Shown here: positions 8,132 to 17,200 of the stretch, one piece after another
Numbering within the stretch: position 1 is the first letter of the stretch
Layout of the letters: every line of letters starts with the position of its first letter
Assembly (NCBI GenBank): GCA_035456405.1
Contig: DATIDG010000049.1
Coordinates: 1 to 64,000, forward strand
Length of the DNA stretch: 64,000 nucleotides
Direction of reading: 5' to 3'
DNA from: JAGVSZ01 sp035456405
Lineage (GTDB): Bacteria > Pseudomonadota > Gammaproteobacteria > Burkholderiales > SG8-39
The notes under the pieces: model-generated
Told to the model about the DNA's origin: nothing
Database searches by the model: none
What the model saw: the letters and a program-made list of their open reading frames with translations, nothing else
Program-made: the position numbers and the translations under genes

Positions 8132-8157
8132 ACGGCGCGATCTCGCGATCGCGCCGT
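8132..8157 (-). terminator. Rho-independent terminator of the collagen-like gene
   Basis: GGCGCGATC (8134-8142), loop TCGC and GATCGCGCC (8147-8155) form a perfect 9-bp stem, extendable by two pairs. On the minus strand it is followed by GTTCGC and a run of five T (8127-8123). It lies about 35 nt past the stop codon at 8192. Confidence 0.8.
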
Positions 8158-8191
8158 CCGGGTGGGTACGACTCAGACTACCAAGTTCGGG

Positions 8192-9121
8192 CTAGCTGCT
8201 GACCAGCACCGCGACGCGACCGTCACGCCTGAGCTGCGGGTCACCGAAAGCGCCAGTCTGGATCTTGGAAGCCGGCACTCCCGCCTTGATCAGCGCGTCA
8301 CGAACGACCCCGACGCGACGCTCGTTGGAGCCGTCGAGTCCGATTCGGAGGGACGGGTTCTGATCGAGGTAGTTCGCGATCTCCTTCGCCTTGCTGCCGT
8401 CGGAACGCAGAATCTCGTTGCTGTTGGCGTTGAACGTGTAGTCCCGATACGCGTTCCAGCCGCCATTTCCAGCCATCGGGCCTTGGGCGCCGGTCGGACC
8501 GATCGGGCCTTGCGGACCGGCAGCGCCGGTAGCGCCAGCCGGGCCGGTGATACCGCCCAGCTCGGTGGCGCCCTGGGCGCCCGTATATCCAGTAGCGCCT
8601 TGCGCGCCTGCGGGACCGGCACGACCAGTTGGGCCGGTCGGGCCGACCGTGGTCGGGCCTTGAGCACCCGTGCTTCCGGCTACGCCTTGCACGCCCGCGG
8701 GACCGGCACGTCCCGTCGGGCCAGCAGGACCCGGGAGGCTCGAGCCTTGAGCGCCCGTCGCACCAGCAGCACCTTGCGTGCCTGCGGGGCCGGCGGGACC
8801 AACGTCACCGGCACGACCGACCACCATCGCGCCTGGGGTGCCTGTCGCTCCGCTCGGGCCTTGCACGCCTGCCGGGCCGACAGGACCGGCTGAGCCTGCG
8901 GGACCCATCATCGCCGCGCCGGTCGCGCCGGTCGCTCCCGTCGGGCCGCGCTCGCCGACCGGGCCGGCGGGGCCATCGGCGCCGGCAGGACCAACATAGC
9001 TCGGAGCCGTCGACTGGGCAATGGGCTGCGTGGTGCTGCACCCTGCGACGGCAAACGCCGCAGCAACCGCAAGCACCAGCGGGCGTCTCATCATCTTTTC
9101 GAATTGCATCGAATTTCTCAT
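8192..9121 (-). CDS. Collagen-like lipoprotein with OmpA-type C-terminus
   Basis: The 309-residue product has a lipoprotein signal (lipobox VAGC, Cys28). Gly-X-Y repeats fill residues 44-216, built of five 29-residue modules (nine triplets plus a two-residue interruption: MM, VV, LP, TV, EL) and a shorter sixth. A C-terminal domain (about 221-309; SNEILRSDGSKAKEIANYL, NERRVGVVRDALIKAGVP) looks like the second half of an OmpA-like peptidoglycan-binding fold. A lipid anchor, a collagen-type stalk and a wall-binding tail suggest a spacer or surface structure, but topology is inferred. AAAGGAA precedes the ATG. A strong terminator follows. Fragments of a second copy lie at 2560-2690 and 3580-3655. 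Confidence 0.85.
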   Translation of the reverse strand: MRNSMQFEKMMRRPLVLAVAAAFAVAGCSTTQPIAQSTAPSYVGPAGADGPAGPVGERGPTGATGATGAAMMGPAGSAGPVGPAGVQGPSGATGTPGAMVVGRAGDVGPAGPAGTQGAAGATGAQGSSLPGPAGPTGRAGPAGVQGVAGSTGAQGPTTVGPTGPTGRAGPAGAQGATGYTGAQGATELGGITGPAGATGAAGPQGPIGPTGAQGPMAGNGGWNAYRDYTFNANSNEILRSDGSKAKEIANYLDQNPSLRIGLDGSNERRVGVVRDALIKAGVPASKIQTGAFGDPQLRRDGRVAVLVSS

Positions 9122-9344
9122 TGTGATTCCTTTGACTGACTTCTGTAAAAGACTGCGCGCTTGTAGAGTTTCCTTGGCAACGAAATCAAATCGCGTGTGC
9201 GCGGTACGATTCTCATTGACAAACTACGCGACATATCCGGCCGGCTCCGTGCGCCAGCGCCCTTAGCGCAGTCTTTCTGCACGTCCGACTAACTCCAGAA
9301 CAAAAACCATAGGCATTCGGGAATAAGCGACTCTACGATCGACG
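9122..9344. promoter_or_regulatory. Upstream region of the collagen-like gene
   Basis: This holds the ribosome binding site and presumed promoter of the collagen-like gene. A weak relative of the recurring motif (GTACCGCGCACAC on the minus strand, about 9196-9208) lies about 75 nt upstream of the start, the same distance as at 3503 and 9965, but it lacks the central TAG, so membership is doubtful. Confidence 0.3.
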
Positions 9345-9565
9345 CCTTTTGGGGTTATCGATTGCGATTTCGTAGCGCGCAGGGACGATCTCGAACTGAG
9401 GCGGCGCCTTGCGGATGAAGTGAACCAGGAGCAGAAACGCCCCTGTAGACGAAAGCCGAGGATCGCTTCAATGCCGCCCAAGATAGCCAGCTGCCAGCGC
9501 CGGCGTATCAGATTGATCTGCCGCGCCCGACGCGGGGAGTGACCGAATGGATATCGACGGTGATG
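9345..9565 (-). pseudogene. Remnant of a cyclic glucan synthase 3' end
   Basis: This stretch aligns by eye with the 3' end of the large glucan synthase gene (about 11395-11630). On the minus strand GIEAILGFRLQG matches GIEAILGFRLEG of the intact protein. The bases coding for the segment around FEIVFTYRSARYEIAVEN are also recognisable (cgatttcgtagcgcgc against cgatctcgtagcgcgc), as is CCGCGCCCGACG further upstream. Several frame shifts and missing bases separate the matching blocks, so no protein can be made. It indicates that a second glucan synthase once ended here, about 1.8 kb before the surviving one. Confidence 0.7.
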
Positions 9566-9605
9566 CGGTTACTTTCGCTTCAATACACGTGCCACTGGCG
9601 CGCCG

Positions 9606-9737
9606 CTACTTCTTGGCCTTCTCCTGAATCTTCTCCCCGCCGCGCTCGATGTCCTGTCCCAGTCCGTTCATCGTGTGGCAGCCAGCGAGCAGCGCGATCC
9701 ATGCGGCGACAGCTACGGCAAGAAATTTGCGCATCAT
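9606..9737 (-). CDS. Entericidin-like small lipoprotein
   Basis: The 43-residue product is MMRKFLAVAVAAWIALLAGC followed by HTMNGLGQDIERGGEKIQEK and AKK. The signal peptide with lipobox LAGC and the short HTMxGxGxDIxxGGxxI segment are exactly those of the entericidin A/B family, small envelope lipoproteins of toxin/antidote or stress type. Three in-frame ATGs occur; the one at 9737 is best spaced (about 8 nt) from GAGGAAG. The candidate operator at 9854-9869 is about 117 nt upstream. Confidence 0.8.
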   Translation of the reverse strand: MMRKFLAVAVAAWIALLAGCHTMNGLGQDIERGGEKIQEKAKK

Positions 9738-9853
9738 GATCATCTTCCTCAAGGTAAAGACACACGGCATCCGTGCCGATCACGCCCGGAACCCCAACAC
9801 CGACGCGTCGTCTGCGCGCCACCGCCAATTTCCTCCTTCCAGTCGAGGGCTGT

Positions 9854-9869
9854 CTGTACGCTAGCGCAC
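9854..9869 (-). promoter_or_regulatory. Candidate stress-regulon operator, site 3
   Basis: CTGTACGCTAGCGCAC is identical over 16 bases to the site at 11176-11191. The core is palindrome-like around GCTAGC. It lies upstream of the entericidin-like gene. Confidence 0.5.
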
Positions 9870-9964
9870 CCGAGATCGAGCATGGGTCACCGGAGGAGCA
9901 CGTACCGCTTTGCGGACCGGCAGCAAGCGGCGCAAGCCCGCGCACTGCCTCCTAATACCGCGTC

Positions 9965-9984
9965 CTGTGTGCGACAGCGCACAG
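9965..9984 (+). promoter_or_regulatory. Candidate stress-regulon operator, site 4
   Basis: CTGTGTGCGACAGCGCACAG is a 20-base inverted repeat (CTGT...GCG ACA GCG...ACAG) related to the other sites. It ends 80 nt before the ATG at 10064. Confidence 0.45.
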
Positions 9985-10063
9985 AACGTCTCGCAGAACG
10001 GTGTACAAGAAGGGATGCGGATGAGTTCCATCCGTGAGTCCTTTCCCAAACGAAGGAGGTTCT

Positions 10064-10429
10064 ATGAACGTTCCCAAGCTTCCTATCCAGACAAAGCCAT
10101 TCCTCTGGGGCGCGGCGGCGGGCGCGATCTCGCTCGCAATCGTCGGATTCAATTGGGGCGGCTGGGTGACCGGCGGCGCGGCGGAGAAACGCGCCGGCGC
10201 GCGTGCCGATGAGGCGATCGTAGCGGCGCTCACCCCAATTTGCGTGGCCCAGTTTCAGAAGAGCGCCGACGCGCCGGCCAGGCTCGCGGCGCTGAAAGAA
10301 GTCAAGAGCTGGGAACAGGGCGACTACGTGGGGAAGAGTGGCTGGGCAACGATGCCCGGTAGCACAGCCGAGCCGAACCGCCTGGTTGCTACGTCCTGCG
10401 CCGAGGCACTCGGCAAGCTCGTCCCGTAA
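10064..10429 (+). CDS. Conserved hypothetical membrane-anchored protein
   Basis: The 121-residue product has a short N-terminus, one hydrophobic segment (about 12-30, FLWGAAAGAISLAIVGF) with a Gly-rich end, and a soluble helical domain containing two Cys (CVAQFQ and ATSCAEALG). The domain has the pattern of a short periplasmic helix-turn family (LTPICVAQFQ...WEQGDYVGKSGWATMPG). The ATG is set by a perfect AAGGAGGT 4 nt upstream, the strongest ribosome binding site in this region. It is monocistronic and divergent from the entericidin-like gene. Function is unknown; an envelope stress role is suggested only by context. Confidence 0.7.
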   Translation: MNVPKLPIQTKPFLWGAAAGAISLAIVGFNWGGWVTGGAAEKRAGARADEAIVAALTPICVAQFQKSADAPARLAALKEVKSWEQGDYVGKSGWATMPGSTAEPNRLVATSCAEALGKLVP

Positions 10430-10486
10430 GCGGAGAACCAGGCAGCGTCTACAACGGACGGACCCCGATCCCTCGCACGGCCGGCG

Positions 10487-11002
10487 TCATGTTCTGGCGA
10501 GCTCGGCGACCAGCTTCAGGAGCTCGTTCCTCACGAGCTCCGGGGTGATCTGGGCCAGCTGGTACTCCCCGCGCGAACCTGCAGGTCCGCCCGACCGCGA
10601 AGCCGCCAGGCCGCCGTGGATCTCGACCACCCTGTTGTAGTGCCGGGTGGCGAACGCGAGCGACGGACACTGTTCGGGCCCCGGGGAGGATCCGTCGGGC
10701 GCGGCGGGCAGAATGCGGATCGAGATTCTCGCCTCCGTCGCCTTGCTGCCCTGCTCGAAGGCGTACTCGTCCTCGAATATGCTGAAATCGTGTCCGCGCA
10801 TCTTCAGCACGGCACCGACCGCTTCGAACACGGGTCGAACGACTGAACGCCTGAGGTCCGCGAATTGTTCCAGAAACGCGACCTCGTCCGCCTTGACCTG
10901 CCGCATCCTCGCCGCCACGGCGTTGCGCTTCTCGTCGTACTGATCGAGCAGTTTTCCGAGCTCCACGTCGAAGTCGACGGTCAAATTCGTCTCCAAGACC
11001 AT
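10487..11002 (-). CDS. Hypothetical protein with N-terminal helical region
   Basis: The product (171 residues from the ATG at 11002, 174 from a GTG at 11011) has no signal peptide or membrane segment. Its first half is charged and helical (VDFDVELGKLLDQYDEKRNA, ARMRQVKADEVAFLEQFADL), probably a coiled-coil, followed by a mixed segment (SIFEDEYAFEQGS, ISIRILPAA) and a helical C-terminus (ITPELVRNELLKLVAEL). I do not recognise the family. Neither start has a clear ribosome binding site. A copy of the recurring motif lies about 175 nt upstream. Confidence 0.5.
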   Translation of the reverse strand: MVLETNLTVDFDVELGKLLDQYDEKRNAVAARMRQVKADEVAFLEQFADLRRSVVRPVFEAVGAVLKMRGHDFSIFEDEYAFEQGSKATEARISIRILPAAPDGSSPGPEQCPSLAFATRHYNRVVEIHGGLAASRSGGPAGSRGEYQLAQITPELVRNELLKLVAELART

Positions 11003-11175
11003 CCCGGTCACTCGCGGCGCAGATCGTTCATCAGCGAGCGTCGCACGCAGTCGCGAAGAAGCAGTCGAGCGGTGCAGGTGTTACGGTCGATTCCGATCGA
11101 GAGCCGGCTTGCCTGCGGGAGGTCGCGCACCAAGGGCTTCGCGAGCGCAGGTTACCCTGCATGTCCTGCGGCGCG

Positions 11176-11191
11176 CTGTACGCTAGCGCAC
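11176..11191 (-). promoter_or_regulatory. Candidate stress-regulon operator, site 5
   Basis: CTGTACGCTAGCGCAC, identical to site 3, is followed by ATAG so that the whole resembles site 1. It lies between the 3' end of the glucan synthase gene and the hypothetical gene at 10487-11002, and may serve the latter. Confidence 0.5.
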
Positions 11192-11257
11192 ATAGGGGCG
11201 GATTCCTGTATGCAACGGAAGAGCCTCTTCCGGTCAAAAGCAGGGTTCGCCGCCGCA

Positions 11258-14200
11258 TCAGCTGCGTCGATCCGTGGTTCCGAGGATCACGCGCACCGTG
11301 TGGACTTGACCATCGTCCACGAGCGGAACTCGGGTCGGCCCCTCTGGCAGCGTCTCGCCGTCCCACTCGGCGCGTGCGACGCCACTGCAGACGCCGTCCG
11401 GGTTCTCGACCGCGATCTCGTAGCGCGCGGAGCGGTAGGTGAAGACGATCTCGAAACGCGGCCACGCCTTCGGGATGCAAGGGGCTAGGGACAGGACTGC
11501 GCCCTCCAGGCGAAAACCGAGGATCGCTTCGATCCCCGCCCGGTACAACCACCCGGCCGAGCCCGTGTACCAGGTCCATCCACCGCGCCCGACGTGCGGG
11601 GCGACCGAGTAGACATCGGCGGCGACGACGTAGGGCTCGACTTTATAGCGCTGCACGTCCGCGCGCGTGCTCGTGTGGTTGATCGGGTTCAGCAGCGAGA
11701 AAAGCTCGGCAGACTTGTCGCCGTCGCCCAGCGCCGCGAACGCGATCGCCGACCACGCGGCGGCGTGGGTGTACTGGCCGCCGTTCTCTCGGATGCCCGG
11801 CGGATAGCCTTTGATGTATCCGGGGTCGAGCGGCGTGCGATCGAACGGCGGCGTGAACAGCAACGCCAGACCTTCTCCGCGACGGATGAGCTGCTCGTCC
11901 AGGGCAGCCATTGCGCGCACAGCACGCGCCCGCTCCGCCGCCCCCGAGATCACGCTCCAGGATTGCGCGATCGAGTCGATCCGGCATTCGTCGCTCGCGG
12001 ACGACCCGAGCGGCGTGCCGTCGTCGTAATAGCCGCGCCGGTACCAGTCGCCGTCCCAGCCGTCCCGCTCGAGCGAGATCCGGAGCCGATCGGCGTGCGC
12101 GAGCCACTTCGCGACGCGCGCCTCTTCGCCGCGCGCTTTCGCGAGCGGCGCGAACGCGGCAAGCGTTGCATGGAGGAACCACCCGAGCCAGACGCTCTCC
12201 CCTTTGCCCTGCTCGCCGACGCGGTTCATGCCGTCGTTCCAGTCGCCCGTGCCGATCAACGGCAGGCCGTGCTCGCCGACGCCGAGACTCTGATCGAGCC
12301 CGCGCGCGCAGTGCTCGAACAGTGACGCGCTCTCTTCCGCGAGCATGGGCCGGAAGTAGGCGTCGTGCTCGCCGGATGCGAGCGGCTGGCCTTCGAGGAA
12401 TGGAACGGGCTCGTCCAGCACGGCGACGTCGCCGGTCCTCTCGACATAGTGTGCGGCGGCGTAGGCGAGCCAGATCCGGTCGTCGGAAATGCGTGTCCGC
12501 ACGCCCTGGCCGGACGGCGGCAGCCACCAGTGCTGGACATCCCCTTCGACGAACTGCCGGGCCGCGGCGTGCAGGAGATGCTCGCGCGTCATTGCCGGTC
12601 GCGACAGGGCGAGCGCCATGCCGTCCTGGAGCTGGTCGCGGAAGCCGTACGCGCCGCCCGCCTGATAGAACGCCGATCGCGCCCAGACTCGGCAGACGAT
12701 CGTCTGATAGAGCAGCCAGCGATTCAACATGACGTCCATCGACCGGTCCGGCGTCTTCACTTGAACCGTGCCGAGCACATCGTCCCAATACGCGACGACC
12801 TCGCGCAGTACCGCATCGAGATCGGCGGCCCGGTAGCGAGCGATCAGAGATTGCGCATCGGCCGCCGTCGCCGCCTCGCCGAGGACGAAGAGGATTTCCA
12901 CCGTGCCACCCGGCTTGAGCTCGACGAGGGACTGCAGGGCGGCGCACGGATCGAGGCCGGCACCGACGCGTTGTGATAGGCGTGCATCGCCCGCAAGCCC
13001 CGCCGGGTTATCGAGCGTGCCGTTGCGCCCCAGGAACTCGCGCCGGTCGCCCGTCCAGGCGGTCTGGCGTCCGCCCAGATCCGCGAAGGCAACACGGGCG
13101 CCGAAGGTCGTGTTCCAGGGGTTGCGCGCGAACATTGCCCCTGTCTCCGAATCCATCTCCGTCACGACCGAGAGTGCAGACGCGGCGCGGGACGGGCCGA
13201 GCACCCACTCGACATAGGCCGTGACCGAAATCCGCCGGGATCGCCGCGACGTGTTCCGGATCGTCAACCGCGAGAGCTTGATCGGATCCTCGAGCGGCAC
13301 GTACTGGAGGAGATCAAGCGCGATGCCGTGTGCGGCGTGCTCGAACCGGCTGTAGCCCTGGCCGTGCCTGGCGACATAGGGTGCGGCCTCGTGACGCATC
13401 GGCACGGCCGTCGGCCCCCACAGCACGCCCGAGTCCTCGTCGCGCACATAGATGACCTCGCCCGGCCGGTCGGTGACCGGATCGTTCGACCAGGGCGTGA
13501 GCTGGTTCTCGCGACTGCTGAGCGACCACGTGTAGCCGCTCCCCTCGACCGCGACTTGAAACCCGAACCCGGGATTGGCGATGACGTTGATCCACGGCGC
13601 CGGGATGGCCCGCTCGGGGCCGAGGATAGTCACGTATTCCCTTCCATCCGCGGCGAATCCGCCGAACCCATTGAAGAATTCCAGGTCCGGCGGCACCGGA
13701 ACGGTCCGCGGCAGACTCCCGGACGGTACACGCGTACGCGGTGGTGCCGCGGCGATCTCCGTTTCCCGCAGACGGCTGATCTGTTCCGATAGCGTTCCGC
13801 TCCGTCCGATCAGCACCGCCCGCGCCATGGTGAGAAGCAGGGCGCGCGTCTCCACCGAAATGAGATCTGCACGCAGCACGAACACGGCGCCATGCGCGCC
13901 GTCCGCTCCGATGTGCGGTCGCGACCGGCTTGTCCGGACCTGCGTCTCCAGGGCGATCTGAAGATCCTGAACATAGGACGATCCCCGCTCGTTCAGGATC
14001 ACGAGATCGACCGCGAGCCGCTTCATCTGCCAGTACTCGTGGGCGCGCAGCAACTGGCGGACGATCGCGATGTCCTCGATGTTGTCGATGCGCACGAGGA
14101 CGATCGGGAAGTCGCCGGAGATTCCCTGCGCCCAGAGCGCCGCCGGCCCGCCGCCGCCGCGGCGGATGGCGTCCGACGACGGACGGAGCGTGGGATCGGC

Positions 14201-17200
14201 ATAGAGCACGTGGCCGGCGAGACGCTGAAAGAGGCCCGCCTGCTCCGCGTCGATGCCGAGATAGCTCAACTGCACTTGCGCCTGGGTCCACGCCAATGTC
14301 GCCGCGCGGTCGAAGGCAGTCGTGTCCTCGTGCTTGTCGATGAGGTCCAGCACTTCGCCGCGGGACGAAGCGGCGACCGTCCAGAACGCGATGCGCACTG
14401 TCCTGCCCGGCGGCACCCGGACGCGGCGACGCAGTGCGAAGATGGGATCGAGGACGGTGCCGACGGTATTTGAGAGCGGACGGCCGTCCATTACCGCGAT
14501 CGGCGCCCTGACGTCGCGTCCGCGACCGAGGAAGCGCGCCCGGTCCGTTTCGATTTCCGGCTCGCCGACCGCCTCGCCTTCGAGGACGGCAAGATGCGCC
14601 ACCCAGATCTCGGGCTCGCCGGGCGAGCGACGTCGCCGCGTCGCCAGGATGGCGCCGACCTTGGGGAGATATTCGGTCTGCAGGAAAAGCTTGGAAAAGG
14701 CCGGGTGCGCCGTGTCGGCGGCGGGTGGCGCCAGCACGAGCTCGGCATACGAGGTGAGCTCGATGTCCCGCGCCCGGCTGCCCGCATTCGCGACCGAGAC
14801 GCGGCGCACTTCGGCGTTGACCTCCGGCGACACCACGACTTCGAGCGTCGTGGCGATCGGTCCATCGTGCCGGACGAACTCGGCGCGATCCTCGGTGAAC
14901 GTGACGTCGTAGCGGTCCGGCTCGACGCCGCTCGGCTGGTAGCCTGCGGACCACACGTCCCCGCTCTGCACGTCGCGCAGGAAGACGTAGGCGCCCCAGT
15001 CGTCGCGGGTGACGTCTTCTCGCCAGCGAGTGATGCCGAGATCGCCCCAGCGGCTGTACCCGGAGCCGGCGCCCGTCAGCATCACCGCATACCGACCGTT
15101 CGAGAGCAGGTGCACCTCCGGCGTGGCGCCGTGCGCGGAGTTGAGCCGTCGCACCGCCGGCAGCTCCAGGTCGCGGACCGTCACTGCCGTCGCGACTTCC
15201 TCCGCCCTAGGATGAGCCACTGCGACGTCGCGCGGCGTGCGTTCCTGCAGCAGCAGCTCCGTCGCCTGCACGATCGGCTCGGCATGGAACCTCGCCCGCA
15301 TCGCCCCGTCCAGGAGAGCGTTGGCGATGGCGACCACGGTCATGCCCTGATGGTGCGCCATGAAGGCGCGGACGATCGCGACGACTTTTCCCTCGGGCAG
15401 ACGCGTGGGCGTGTAGTCCAGGGCTTCGTAGAAGCCGTAGCGGCCGCGCGCGCCGACGGCAGCGAGCCGGGCGAAGTTGCGCGCCGCCGCACCCGGGTCG
15501 ACCATGGCCGCGAGCGCCGTCGCGTAAGGCGCGACGACGGCGTTCTCGCCGAGACCGCGTTTCAGACCCAGACCCGGGACGCCGAAGTTCGAGTATTGGT
15601 AGGTGTGCTCCAGGTCGCGGACGTTGTAGGCGGATTCCGAGATCCCCCAGGGCACGTCGAGCGTGGCGCCGTAGCTCACCTGCCGGCGGACGACGAGGCG
15701 GCTCGTCTCCTCGAGCAGGCTGCCCGCCGGTGCGCGCATCACGAGCGACGGCATCAGGTACTCGAACATCGATCCCGACCAGGAGATCAGCGCCGCCCCG
15801 CGTCCCACCGGTGTGACGGCGCGCCCGAGCCGGAACCAGTGGCGCGACGGGACGTCGCCCTTGGCGATCGCCACGAAGCTCGCCAAACGCGCCTCGGAGG
15901 CGAGCAGGTCGTAGTAGCTCGGGTCGAGACTGCCCTCCGCGACACGGTAACCGATCGCGAGGAGCTTGCAATCCGGATCGAGAAGAAAACCGAACTCCAT
16001 GGCGCCGGACATCGCTCGCGCCGTCGCCTCAAGCGTCGCGAGACGACGTTCCAGGGTGCGCGCGGCGTCGGCGGTCTGCGTGAGGTCGCGGCGGTGACTC
16101 TCGATCGACCCCAGCGTCGCCTCCGCCCAGAACAGCATTTCGGCGCCGGCGTCGTCGCCGCGTTCGCTGGCGAGCGTGCGCGCGATGTCCGCCATCGTGG
16201 CGGCGTGCGGCGCGACTTCCTTCAGTCGCGCACCGATGTCCTCGGGTGGCATCGGTGCCCGGCGGAGCGCGGCAGCCAGTGCATCGAGCGCATCGCCAAG
16301 GTGCTGCCGCGTGATCGTCTGCGTCCGCCGGTCGTCGGGAAGCCCTTGCAGGGATTCGCGCGTGAGCTGCAGGGCGTCGTCGATGCCGGCGAACAGCTCG
16401 CGGATCGCCACCGGGCGGCCGATCCATTCCCGGCAGGCATTCGCGAGCGCGATCAGGTGCCCGGCCAGATTGCCGCTGTCCACCGACGAGACGTACTGTG
16501 GCTCGAGCGGTCGAAGGTCCCGTGTGTCGTACCAGTTGTAGAAGTGGCCGCGGAACCGCTGCAGGCGGCCCATTGTGGCGAGCGTCGCTTCCAACCTGTC
16601 TACGACCTCGATCGTCCCCGTCCAGCCGAAGTCGCGGGCGCTGACCGCGGAGAGGAGGTAGACGCCGAGATTGGTGGGCGAGGTCCGGTGCGCGACCGTG
16701 GGCCTTGGATCCTCCTGGAAATTGTCCGGCGGCAGCATGTGGTCCGTCGCCGTCACGAAGGTCTCGAAGAAGCGCCAGGTGCGGCGCGCGACGAGGCGCA
16801 ACGCGCGGGCGTCTGCAGCCGAGACCGGCACGCGACCGGCGACGAGCGGCGACAGACTCGTCCATCGCGCGACGGCCGGCGACGCGAGCCAGGCGATCAC
16901 GAACGGCGCCGCCACCGGCCAGGCGTCGCTCCCGATCCACCAGACGACGATCGCAGCAGCGATGCCGATCGCGACACCACCGCTCATCTGCCGATAGAAC
17001 CCGGCGAGGTCGAGCCGGGGGCCTACCGTCGCCTGAGCGGCCGTGACCCAGTCGAGCAGATGCCGGTGGCTGACGAGCAGGCGAAACAGCGTTCGCCCGA
17101 TCGCATCGGCCATCAGCCACGCCTGATGCGCCAGGAAGACGACCAGCAACGCGGTCTGGGACAACGCAAGCCGGACATCTGCGGCGAGCGCGCTCAGGTG

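Larger units (their letters stand above)
9738..10063. promoter_or_regulatory. Divergent intergenic region with two motif copies
   Basis: The 326 bases between the divergent entericidin-like gene and the 121-residue membrane protein gene carry no gene but hold two copies of the recurring motif, one towards each gene. Confidence 0.5.

Noticed and set aside
9196..9208. A sixth copy of the recurring motif upstream of the collagen-like gene
   Set aside because: GTACCGCGCACAC shares only the ends and lacks the central TAG; the distance to the start fits, but the match is too weak.
11216..11232. CGGAAGAGCCTCTTCCG inverted repeat as glucan synthase terminator
   Set aside because: The loop is too short for the full stem and no T-run follows on the minus strand.
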